A stretch of 64,000 nt of DNA from an uncultured Pseudodesulfovibrio sp. Lineage in GTDB: Bacteria > Desulfobacterota > Desulfovibrionia > Desulfovibrionales > Desulfovibrionaceae. Location of the stretch: the NCBI RefSeq assembly GCF_963664965.1, contig NZ_OY761823.1, positions 692,001-756,000 on the forward strand, written 5' to 3'. The notes under the pieces were generated by a model. The model saw nothing but the letters and a program-made list of their open reading frames with translations. It did no database searches and had not been told where the DNA came from. The position numbers and the translations under genes are program-made. Shown here one piece after another: positions 8,780 through 16,374 of this stretch. Within the stretch, counting starts at the first letter, position 1. Every line of letters begins with the position of its first letter.

Positions 8780-9252
8780 AGCTCTTTCTCCTTCCCCAGT
8801 GAGCGGACGATGACGCGTCCTGTATTCATATGCAGAAACATCGTTCTCGGAATGGTTCCCCCGACGTCTTTTGCCGCCAATTGCACATTGTTGTGTTCGA
8901 ACAGTTTTTTCAGCGCTTCGAAATTGCGTGCCCCGGTGTTGAAAAGGGTGTCATTCCTCATGTTGGCTGCTCCGGCGGCCTTGAAGATCAACCGCTTCCG
9001 TTCGGCTCCTTTTTCAATAAGTCTGCGGACCATCATTGGGACGCCGGTATTGACGAACATGTACGGGTTGCTACGCGCTTTGGCTCGCGCGGACGTAGCG
9101 AAAGGAAGCAGGCAGTGAATCATGGCACCGATGCCTGATTTCGGGTCATATGCAGTGACGCCGAGGCACGACCCCAGAGAGTAGGTGACAATGACGTCCT
9201 CGCGTTTGAGCGAGTACTTCATGTCCGAGATGTTGACGATGAGCTGGCTCAT
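8776..9252 (-). CDS. cheD: Chemoreceptor glutamine deamidase CheD
   Basis: The 158-residue protein carries the CheD catalytic set: TYSLGSCLGV with Cys29 and MIHCLLP with His46. The FVNTGVPMMVRRLIEKGA and AAGAANM stretches are also typical of the family. CheD deamidates glutamines on chemoreceptors and, in several bacteria, is regulated by CheC. No other chemotaxis gene is in the window except the coupled HDOD gene, which it overlaps by 4 bp. Start ATG 9252; no strong ribosome site is visible before it. Confidence 0.92.
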   Translation of the reverse strand: MSQLIVNISDMKYSLKREDVIVTYSLGSCLGVTAYDPKSGIGAMIHCLLPFATSARAKARSNPYMFVNTGVPMMVRRLIEKGAERKRLIFKAAGAANMRNDTLFNTGARNFEALKKLFEHNNVQLAAKDVGGTIPRTMFLHMNTGRVIVRSLGKEKEL

Positions 9253-9374
9253 GGGAATTCCGGTTGCATGACACTGGTCGTTGCTGATTCACCTGATAGG
9301 GATGAAGCGTACATCAAGCCCGGAATTGTTGCCAGTCCGTTATATGCTCAGTGGGAAGAACTGTTTTCCCCTGA

Positions 9375-11150
9375 TTATTCTACCGGAACCTGTGAATCGT
9401 CGAACTGCATTTTGTACAGGCGCTGATACAGGGGGCAGGATGCGAGCAGTTCCCTGTGCGTGCCCGTGGACAGGATGCGGCCTTTCTCCATGACCACAAT
9501 GACGTCGGCCGAAAGAATGGTGGACAGTCTGTGCGCGATGACAATGGAAGTACGGCCCTGCATCAGGTTTTCAAGCGCCTTCTGGACCACGCGTTCGGAC
9601 TCGGTGTCCAGGGCACTGGTGGCCTCGTCCAGAATGAGCAGGGACGGGTCCTTCATGATGGCGCGGGCAATGGTCAGCCGTTGCTTCTGGCCGCCGGAAA
9701 TCTTGACGCCGCCTTCGCCGACTACGGTGTCGTAACCATGCGGCATTTCCATGATGAACTCATGGGCAAAGGCACCGTGTGCGGCTTCCTCGACTTCACT
9801 TTGTTCAAACTCCGTGCGGGAATAGGCGATGTTTTCACGCACTGATTCATTGAACAGGAAGGTATCCTGCGAGACGAGTCCCAGCCCCAGGCGCAGGCTG
9901 CCGAGGGTGTAGTCCTCAAGCGGGGTGCCGTTGAGGCGGATGGTTCCTTCCTGAGCATCGTAAAAGCGGGGGATCATGTTAACCAGAGTGGTTTTTCCTC
10001 CGCCGCTGGGACCGACAACGGCCACGCGCTGGCCTTCTCGGATGGTCAGTGAAATGCCGTCCAGAGCCGGTTTCGGTGCGGCAGGGTATTGAAAGTGGAC
10101 ATTTTCAAATGTCAGTTCCTTGAATGATCCGTCATATACCTTTGTTCCCTCTTCCTCTGTCTGGATTTCAGGAGAGTCGAAGATATCGAAAACACGTTCC
10201 GCCCCGGCCAGTCCGGATTGAATCTGGTGGTTGGACATGTTGATTTTCTTGATGGGTTCGTAGAGCTGTATCAGGCAAACCAGAAAGGCGGTCAATTCGC
10301 CGGGGGTCATGATGCCTTCGATGACACGGGAACCGCCGACCCACAGCACTGTCGCCCCGGCTGCGGCAGAGACGAAGTCCATCACGCGTGAGGAGGTTTC
10401 TCCGTAGAAAATTTGGCGAATGATGACTTTGGTTATGCCTTCGTTTTCAACTCCGAATTTGAGGGATTCACGCACTTCGGTGGCAAAGGCCTTGATGACC
10501 TTGACGCCGGAGAAGCTTTCTTCAAGGACGATGTTGACCCCGGACAGTTCGGTCTGCATCTTGCGCCCGTATTTGCGGACCTTTTTCCCGAAGAAAACGA
10601 TCGGATACAGAGCCACGGGCATGACCACGAGGCTCCAGAAGGCAAGGTAGGCGTCGAGGTAGATAACTGTTGCGATCAGGCCGATCAGGGTGAATATCTG
10701 GCGCACGAACATGATGATGCTGGGCAGGCTCTGGCGTACGGCCACCACGTCGTTGACGATTCGGCTCATGAGCATGCCGATCTCGCTTTCCGCAAAGAAG
10801 GGCATGGGGAGCCGGATTATCTTGTCATAGAGATCACGGCGCATATCCCTGAGCACGAGAATGCCGGTGGAGTTCATGACGTAGACCTGAAGAAACTGGA
10901 ATATGCCTTTGAGCACGATGAGTACCACCAGACCGGTGATACAGAACCTGAGCATTTCCATGTTCTTGTTCACGAGAACGTCATCGGTAACGTACTTGGT
11001 CAGCCAGCCCAGCGCCGGGGCGATGGGGGCGTAAAGCAGCATGGCGAGGACCGCAATGGTCACACGCAGCTTGTATGGCGAAAAATAACCGATGCTTCGT
11101 TTGAGCAGGTGCCGGTTACCCAGATAGTGCAGTTTTGGATCGCGAGCCAA
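9375..11150 (-). CDS. msbA: MsbA-type ABC exporter (fused permease and ATPase)
   Basis: This 591-residue half-transporter has six transmembrane helices in residues ~20-310. The ATPase domain follows with Walker A GPSGGGKTT near 380, signature SGGQKQR, Walker B LLILDEATSALD and the switch HRLST. Its layout and length fit the MsbA group, which flips lipid A-core across the inner membrane as a homodimer. Other lipid or drug exporters share the fold, so the substrate is inferred. The start is TTG at 11150, preceded by GAGGAG at the right distance. No lipid A genes adjoin it here. Confidence 0.82.
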   Translation of the reverse strand: MARDPKLHYLGNRHLLKRSIGYFSPYKLRVTIAVLAMLLYAPIAPALGWLTKYVTDDVLVNKNMEMLRFCITGLVVLIVLKGIFQFLQVYVMNSTGILVLRDMRRDLYDKIIRLPMPFFAESEIGMLMSRIVNDVVAVRQSLPSIIMFVRQIFTLIGLIATVIYLDAYLAFWSLVVMPVALYPIVFFGKKVRKYGRKMQTELSGVNIVLEESFSGVKVIKAFATEVRESLKFGVENEGITKVIIRQIFYGETSSRVMDFVSAAAGATVLWVGGSRVIEGIMTPGELTAFLVCLIQLYEPIKKINMSNHQIQSGLAGAERVFDIFDSPEIQTEEEGTKVYDGSFKELTFENVHFQYPAAPKPALDGISLTIREGQRVAVVGPSGGGKTTLVNMIPRFYDAQEGTIRLNGTPLEDYTLGSLRLGLGLVSQDTFLFNESVRENIAYSRTEFEQSEVEEAAHGAFAHEFIMEMPHGYDTVVGEGGVKISGGQKQRLTIARAIMKDPSLLILDEATSALDTESERVVQKALENLMQGRTSIVIAHRLSTILSADVIVVMEKGRILSTGTHRELLASCPLYQRLYKMQFDDSQVPVE

Positions 11151-11235
11151 AATATCTCCTCTTGAATGCGGCCATGGAAAGTCCGGCCGCCAAGCCTCCT
11201 TTAAATGGTTGGGGCGGGATAGTCAAAGGCAGGAA

Positions 11236-11268
11236 GTGAAAAGCCCCGGAAAGGATCCTTTCCGGGGC
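11236..11268 (-). terminator. Intrinsic terminator after copZ
   Basis: A perfect inverted repeat, GCCCCGGAAAGG-AT-CCTTTCCGGGGC (11243-11268), is followed on the minus strand by TTTTC. It ends the copA-copZ transcript. Confidence 0.8.
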
Positions 11269-11295
11269 CAGATTGTTCAGTGGTGGCCGGGACGG

Positions 11296-11493
11296 TCAGG
11301 ACACGACTTCAAATCCGATCTTCGTGATCGCTTCCGTGACGGCGTCCTGCGTGATCGGGGTGCTTTCCTCGTAATCCACATTGCCGGAAAGCAGATCGAC
11401 CTTCACGTTTTTCGCACCAAGCCCCTCAAGAGCTTCGGTGACGGACTTGGCGCAGTGTTGGCAGCTCATGCCTTTGACTTTGACGGTGGGCAT
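11296..11493 (-). CDS. copZ: Copper chaperone with one heavy-metal-associated domain (CopZ-like)
   Basis: This 65-residue protein is a single HMA domain with the metal-binding loop GMSCQHCAKSV (CxxC) and the expected beta-alpha-beta-beta-alpha-beta length. Such proteins carry Cu(I) in the cytoplasm and pass it to the N-terminal HMA domains of a P-type ATPase. It lies 24 bp downstream of copA in the same direction and ends before a strong terminator, so the two form an operon. The binding loop cannot alone exclude another soft metal, but the neighbour argues for copper. Confidence 0.92.
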   Translation of the reverse strand: MPTVKVKGMSCQHCAKSVTEALEGLGAKNVKVDLLSGNVDYEESTPITQDAVTEAITKIGFEVVS

Positions 11494-11517
11494 ATATTCC
11501 TCCCTCGTTATGGATTA

Positions 11518-13995
11518 TTACCCTTTGAAAAAACGCAGCCTGAGAGCATTGGATACCACAGTTACCGAGCTGGTGGCCATGGCTGTTCCCGCAATCATGG
11601 GGTTGAGCGTGGGGCCGCCGAAAATGTGCAGCAGGCCCGCAGCCACCGGGATACCGATGGTGTTGAACGCGAATGCCCAGAACAGGTTTTCCTTGATGTT
11701 TTTCATGACCGACTTGGACAGGTTCAGTGCGGTCATGAGTGCGCGCAGATCGCTTTTCATGAGCACCACGTCCCCGGATTCGACAGCCACGTCGATTCCG
11801 CTGCCCATGGCGATGCCGATATCTGCCGTGGCAAGGGCCGGTGCGTCGTTGATGCCGTCGCCGATCATGGCGACACGCTTGCCTTCCTTCTGGAGTTTTT
11901 CCACTTCCTCGGCCTTGCGGTCGGGCATGACGGACGCGATGACCGTGTCGATGCCTACCTGTTCGGCCACGACGTTGGCAGTGGCCTCGATGTCGCCGGT
12001 GAGCATGACCGGGGTCAGTCCGGCCTGTTTCAGTTCGGCCACGACTTCGGCGGCTTCGTCCCGGACTTCGTCGGCAATGGCGAACAGGGCGTTGAGTTTG
12101 TCTTCGCTGGCGAAGTATACCACGGTCGCGCCCTGTTTCTCATAGTGGCCCACAGCCTCCTCGGCAAAGCCGTCCTCGCCGAATCCATAGCCGTGTTCCT
12201 GCATGAATGCCCAGTTGCCCATGACGATATTCCGGTAACCGATAGTCGCCTTGATGCCTTTGCCGGGAATGACTTCAAAGGAATTGGGTTCAGGGAAGTC
12301 GAGGTTGAGTTCCTTGGCATGGCGGACAAAGGCCTTGGCCAGAGGGTGTTCGCTTTGGGATTCGGCGGCCGCGGCGAGGTAAATTGCTTCGGTCTGGGCC
12401 ATGGTGCCCCGGACCATGGTCACGGCACCTACTTCGGGGCGGCCATGGGTCAGGGTGCCGGTCTTGTCGAAGACCACGGTGTCGAGGTCGCCCGCTTCCT
12501 GCAATGCGCGGCCGGACTTGATGAGAACGCCGAGCTGTGCGCCTCGTCCGGTGCCGACCATGATGGACACCGGGGTGGCCAGTCCCATGGCGCACGGGCA
12601 GGCAATGACCATGACGGCCACGAAGATACGCAGGCTGAACGGGAAGTCCGCTCCACCGATGAAGTACCATGCCAGCCCGGACAGGAGGGCGATGCCCATG
12701 ACCGTGGGAACGAAATAATAGCTGATGCGGTCCGCGAGGTTGGCGATGGGGGCCTTTGACCCTTGCGCGTCCTGCACGAGGCGGATGATGCGGGCGAGCA
12801 TGGTGTCGCCGCCCACGCGTTCGGCAGTGATGGTGAGTGCCCCGTGGGTGTTGAGCGTGCCGCCTGCAACCGTGTCGCCCACGTCCTTGCCCACGGGCAT
12901 GGGTTCGCCGGTGAGCATGGATTCGTCCACGCTGGAACGGCCGTCCTTTACCACGCCGTCTACCGGAATGCGTTCACCCGGCTTGATGAGCAGGGTGTCT
13001 CCGGGTTCAACATCACCGACCGGGATTTCGATCTGCTCGCCGTCCCGCATGAGGGTGGCGGTGTCGGGGGTCAGTTGCATGAGCGCGCGGATCGCGTCCG
13101 AGGTCTTGAGCTTGCTGCGGGCCTCGAAATATTTGCCCAGCGAGATCATGGCGATGAGTACGGCGGAGGATTCAAAGTAGAGGTCCATTGCAAGGTGCGT
13201 ATGATCGCCGGAACCGATGAGGACCGTATTCCACAGGGAATAGATGAAGGCCGCACCTGTACCCATGGCCACGAGGGAATCCATGGTCGGGCCGCCGCGC
13301 AGCAGTGCCGGGATTCCCTGAGTGTAAAAGTTTCTGCCGGACCAGATTACGGGCAGGGTCAGTGCAAGCTGTGTCAGGGCGAAGGTCAGCGGCGAGTGCA
13401 TGGGGTCGAGCCATTGGGGCAGCGGCATGCCCCACATGTGGCCCATGGAAAGGATGAGCAGGGGCAGGGCGAACAGGAAGGCGGGGATGAGCGCCCTTTT
13501 CTGGGCCGCGAGCTTTTCCTCGGCCTCGCGGCGGCGCGATTCGAACAGGTTGGCGGTTTCGGACTGGACTTCGGTGGTGAATCCGGCATCTGCAATGGCC
13601 TGCCGGATGTCGCGGCGGGAAATGGCTGCCGGATCAAAAGTGAAACTGCCGGTGTTGGCGGCGAGGTTCACGGTGGCGGAATCCATCCCGTCCATGTTGC
13701 CGGTGATGCGTTCGATGCGTCCGGAACAGGCGGCGCAGTGCATGCCGCCGATGGCGAGATTGAGTTCCTCCAGTCCCCCGGCTGCGGGGAAGACGGCCTC
13801 AAAGCCGAGGTCCTTGATGCGTTCGCCCACGGTCTCGGTGGTCAGGACGGTTTCGTCATAGGTGAGGTCGAGTGTTTCCGCCGCGAGGTTGACGTTGGCG
13901 GATTCCACGCCGTCCATTCCACTGAGCACCCGTTCGATTCGTCCGGAACAGGCAGCGCAATGCATGCCTTTGATTTGAGCCTGTATTGTCTGCAT
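11518..13995 (-). CDS. copA: Cu(I)-exporting P1B-type ATPase
   Basis: The 825-residue protein has two N-terminal HMA domains, each with [13 protein letters not shown] (about residues 9-21 and 79-91), then eight expected membrane helices. The signature [10 protein letters not shown] lies near residue 465 and [11 protein letters not shown] near 508. [10 protein letters not shown] and [13 protein letters not shown] (the M8 region) complete the CopA pattern. CPC with two HMA domains is the Cu(I)-exporting subgroup; it moves copper out of the cytoplasm at the cost of ATP. AAGGA precedes the ATG. copZ follows 24 bp downstream. A divergent CsoR-family gene lies ~0.9 kb away and may control it. Confidence 0.94.
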   Translation of the reverse strand: MQTIQAQIKGMHCAACSGRIERVLSGMDGVESANVNLAAETLDLTYDETVLTTETVGERIKDLGFEAVFPAAGGLEELNLAIGGMHCAACSGRIERITGNMDGMDSATVNLAANTGSFTFDPAAISRRDIRQAIADAGFTTEVQSETANLFESRRREAEEKLAAQKRALIPAFLFALPLLILSMGHMWGMPLPQWLDPMHSPLTFALTQLALTLPVIWSGRNFYTQGIPALLRGGPTMDSLVAMGTGAAFIYSLWNTVLIGSGDHTHLAMDLYFESSAVLIAMISLGKYFEARSKLKTSDAIRALMQLTPDTATLMRDGEQIEIPVGDVEPGDTLLIKPGERIPVDGVVKDGRSSVDESMLTGEPMPVGKDVGDTVAGGTLNTHGALTITAERVGGDTMLARIIRLVQDAQGSKAPIANLADRISYYFVPTVMGIALLSGLAWYFIGGADFPFSLRIFVAVMVIACPCAMGLATPVSIMVGTGRGAQLGVLIKSGRALQEAGDLDTVVFDKTGTLTHGRPEVGAVTMVRGTMAQTEAIYLAAAAESQSEHPLAKAFVRHAKELNLDFPEPNSFEVIPGKGIKATIGYRNIVMGNWAFMQEHGYGFGEDGFAEEAVGHYEKQGATVVYFASEDKLNALFAIADEVRDEAAEVVAELKQAGLTPVMLTGDIEATANVVAEQVGIDTVIASVMPDRKAEEVEKLQKEGKRVAMIGDGINDAPALATADIGIAMGSGIDVAVESGDVVLMKSDLRALMTALNLSKSVMKNIKENLFWAFAFNTIGIPVAAGLLHIFGGPTLNPMIAGTAMATSSVTVVSNALRLRFFKG

Positions 13996-14027
13996 AATTG
14001 AAAATCCTTATCAATTGGTAGAGCCGG

Positions 14028-14070
14028 ATAATGCTCATTGAAAAGGAGTTTGGCAAGGGGTTTTCGCCAA
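14028..14070 (-). promoter_or_regulatory. Candidate copA promoter and operator
   Basis: On the minus strand TTGCCA (plus 14051-14056) and CATTAT (plus 14028-14033) are spaced 17 bp. The -35 region is embedded in the inverted repeat TTGGC-N11-GCCAA (14050-14070), a possible repressor site. Pattern only. Confidence 0.4.
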
Positions 14071-14143
14071 TTTATGTGAAGCTTGTTGTTATGGTTGAAG
14101 AAAAAACCATTTAATACGGCGAGTTGCAGCGGTTGTTTACGGG

Positions 14144-14770
14144 TCAGCGTATTGCTTCGAGGATTGCGACGGTCAGGTCGGCAGTACCCAGATAGACGGG
14201 GTGCGGACTGACAAGTGCGAGGTTTCGGCGAAAATGGCGCAGCCACGGGAGCATGGTGCAGCGGGCGAATTTCCGGGCCTGGGATTCGATTTCCGGGTCG
14301 GATTCGGACCAGCCCGTTGCAAGGCGGTGGTAGAGATATTCAAGCTCTATGGAAAGATGGTCGGGCGGTTCGCTGGAGTTCAGTGGGAGATCAAGTCCGG
14401 CGTTGATGAGGCGGGAACGCATCGAAACCGCGGATTCATTCCTGATGCGGGGGCTTTCTTCAAGCTGGCAGGATTCTTGGAGAGGGGCGACCGCGGGAGT
14501 GCCGATATCCGTGAAAAGGCGTTCATATTCGGTCTGGAGCAGCGCGGGCTGATCCGGTGTGTCGCTGGAAAGGGCGGCCTGTATTTTTTTCAGGATGGCG
14601 GTGATGACAGGGGATTGCCTGTTCGAAGCTGCAACAAGTTGCGGCAGGCCGACGGAGATGATGCCTTCCCATCCGTCGCGGTCCGGGCCCCGAAAAACGG
14701 CGGCCGCGAATTCGATGGTGCTGAGGAGGAAGATTCGTTCGCTGGTATCGGAAATGGCGAATTCGGACAT
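14144..14770 (-). CDS. TorD/DmsD-like cytoplasmic chaperone (orphan)
   Basis: The 208-residue all-helical protein has TorD-family features: LLQTEYERLFTDIGTPAVAPLQESC in the middle, then PDHLSIELEYLYHRLA and MLPWLRHF. TorD-type chaperones bind Tat signal peptides and apo-forms of molybdoenzymes until the cofactor is inserted. No molybdoenzyme adjoins it; it lies between copA and a divergent CsoR-type regulator. The start ATG 14770 has GGAG 11 bp upstream; the longer reading from 15010 runs across the divergent gene and is not credible. Its client could be elsewhere on the chromosome. The family call is from motif reading and moderately sure. Confidence 0.7.
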   Translation of the reverse strand: MSEFAISDTSERIFLLSTIEFAAAVFRGPDRDGWEGIISVGLPQLVAASNRQSPVITAILKKIQAALSSDTPDQPALLQTEYERLFTDIGTPAVAPLQESCQLEESPRIRNESAVSMRSRLINAGLDLPLNSSEPPDHLSIELEYLYHRLATGWSESDPEIESQARKFARCTMLPWLRHFRRNLALVSPHPVYLGTADLTVAILEAIR

Positions 14771-14825
14771 GAGCGTATTCTCCGGTTCTCCACAGTTGGC
14801 GATAGTTCGGGAGAATAAGGGAAAA

Positions 14826-14855
14826 TTGACGACTCGGCAACGATGAAGATATAGA
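14826..14855 (+). promoter_or_regulatory. Candidate sigma-70 promoter of the CsoR-family gene
   Basis: TTGACG (14826-14831) and TATAGA (14850-14855) are spaced 18 bp. The transcript would begin near 14862, leaving a ~24-base leader before the ATG at 14886. Confidence 0.45.
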
Positions 14856-14885
14856 TAACGGATGAAAAAGGAAAAAGGGAACGAC

Positions 14886-15176
14886 ATGGCACTCGACGAG
14901 CAGGAACAGCAGCAGCTGAAAAAAAAGGTGCTTTCGCGCATGAAGCGAATCGAGGGGCAGGTGCGGGGCATCCAACGCATGATCGAGGAAGGCAAGGAGT
15001 GCGAGGACATCCTTGTGCAGGTGCGGGCGGTCCGTTCCGCGCTTCAGTCGGCCAGCAAGGTCATCCTGCAACGGTACATGCTGCGCTGTCACGCCGAAGC
15101 GCTTGAAGGCGGGGACGATCAGCAGGAATCGCTGGAAAAGATGCTCAAGGTCATGACGGGATTTATCGACGGATAA
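14886..15176 (+). CDS. CsoR/DUF156-family repressor lacking the metal-site histidine
   Basis: This 96-residue helical repressor has the DUF156 core KVLSRMKRIEGQVRGIQRMI. In CsoR the copper ligands are Cys, His and Cys at relative positions 0, +25 and +29. Here Cys39 and Cys68 fit exactly, but +25 is Tyr64. Losing His while keeping both Cys resembles the persulfide-sensing CstR branch more than copper-sensing CsoR. It is divergent from the TorD-like gene and ~0.9 kb from copA, so either copper or sulfur-species sensing is possible. I chose ATG 14886 because an A/G-rich stretch with AAAGGGAAC precedes it; ATG 14862 would add eight residues but has no ribosome site. A terminator follows. Confidence 0.82.
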   Translation: MALDEQEQQQLKKKVLSRMKRIEGQVRGIQRMIEEGKECEDILVQVRAVRSALQSASKVILQRYMLRCHAEALEGGDDQQESLEKMLKVMTGFIDG

Positions 15177-15195
15177 AAAGACGTTTCAATAAGAA

Positions 15196-15230
15196 AGCCG
15201 CAGTCACATTGACTGCGGCTTTTTTGTTTT
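15196..15230 (+). terminator. Bidirectional intrinsic terminator between the CsoR-family gene and era
   Basis: AGCCGCAGTC (15196-15205) pairs with GACTGCGGCT (15211-15220) around ACATT, followed by TTTTTGTTTT. On the minus strand the same stem is followed by TTTCTTATT, so it can also end era transcripts. Confidence 0.9.
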
Positions 15231-15237
15231 CAGGAAT

Positions 15238-16146
15238 TTATTCTCCGAGTCCCATGGCGCGGAGGAAGCCGGGGTCTTCGGTCCAGCCGGAGCGGACTTT
15301 GACCCAGAGTTCGAGATGCACCTTGCAGTCGAGCAGTTCGGCGATTTCCTTGCGGGCTTCGGTGCCGATCTTTTTCAGGTTGCTTCCCTGTTTTCCGATG
15401 ATCATGCCCTTGTGGTTCTTCTGCGCCGTGTAGATCACCGCGTTGACAAGGACCATGTCCTTTCTGGATTCCTCATCCCATACTTCGATTTCAACCGCCG
15501 TGGTGTACGGCAGTTCCTGACGCAGGGAATAGAACAGTTTCTCGCGGATGATTTCTGCGGCCATGAAGCGGACCGGCGCGGTGGAAATCTGATCCTCCGG
15601 GAACATGGGCGGGCCTTCGGGGACCTTTTCGAGCACGCGGGACAGCAGCTCGTCCGTGCCCTGTCCGCGCAGGGCGGAGATGGGGACGAACTCGGCCTCG
15701 GGCCACAGCTCGGAAGCACGTGCCATGACCGGAAGCATGGTGGGCTTGTCCTTGACGCGGTCCACCTTGTTCACGGCTATGAGCACGGGCCTGCCGGATT
15801 CGTTGACCGGCTTCACCAGCGGCTTGAGTTCCTTGTCCATCAGGTGCGGCTTGGCAGCGTACAGGGCGGCGTCGAGCAGGACGACCACGACATCGGAGCC
15901 TGCCAGTGCGTTCCATGCGGATTCCAGCAGAAAGCGGTTCATCTTGCCTCTGAGCTGATGAATGCCTGGTGTGTCGAGAAAAACGATCTGGGCATCGTCA
16001 TTGGTGAGAATGCCGCTGATACGGTTGCGCGTGGTCTGCGGACGGGGTGACACGATGGCCACCTTCTGCCCCAGATACTGGTTCATGAGCGTGCTTTTTC
16101 CCGCATTGGGCGGACCGATCAGGGCCACCATTCCGAACTTGTGCAT
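15238..16146 (-). CDS. era: GTPase Era
   Basis: The 302-residue protein has G1 GPPNAGKST at 11-19, the SPRPQTTRNRI switch, G3 DTPG and G4 NKVD. A C-terminal KH domain carries GMIIGKQGSNLKKIG. Era binds the 3' end of 16S rRNA and assists 30S ribosome assembly at the membrane. ATG 16146 with AAGGCG upstream gives the normal family start (MHKFGMVALIG); the longer reading adds 25 unrelated residues. It appears monocistronic, with terminators on both sides. Confidence 0.94.
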   Translation of the reverse strand: MHKFGMVALIGPPNAGKSTLMNQYLGQKVAIVSPRPQTTRNRISGILTNDDAQIVFLDTPGIHQLRGKMNRFLLESAWNALAGSDVVVVLLDAALYAAKPHLMDKELKPLVKPVNESGRPVLIAVNKVDRVKDKPTMLPVMARASELWPEAEFVPISALRGQGTDELLSRVLEKVPEGPPMFPEDQISTAPVRFMAAEIIREKLFYSLRQELPYTTAVEIEVWDEESRKDMVLVNAVIYTAQKNHKGMIIGKQGSNLKKIGTEARKEIAELLDCKVHLELWVKVRSGWTEDPGFLRAMGLGE

Positions 16147-16220
16147 GACTTCGCCTTGTGCATGGGGCCGAACGACCCGTTGAAAATCCGTTTGCCGCGG
16201 GAACGTCCCCGCGGTGATCA

Positions 16221-16238
16221 ACGCCTATAGGCGTTTTT
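16221..16238 (+). terminator. Small hairpin with T-run upstream of the sensor kinase
   Basis: ACGCCTATAGGCGT (16221-16234) is a short palindrome followed by TTT. It is oriented as a terminator on the plus strand, but no plus-strand gene precedes it closely, so it may be incidental. Confidence 0.25.
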
Positions 16239-16374
16239 CGAAAAAGACAACTCCAAATCACTACCCCTTGCCGAAAAACGCCAGATGAACCTGATTATTC
16301 CTATTAATAATGGCGCAGATCAATGATTTTGGATATTTTTTCGGTGTTGTTCAAAACAGGGTTGAGGTGTGCCG

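Noticed and set aside
11209-12759. 516-codon plus-strand frame opposite copZ and copA
   Set aside because: It is a shadow frame; the His/Gly/Asp-rich product has no family resemblance and crosses the copZ terminator.
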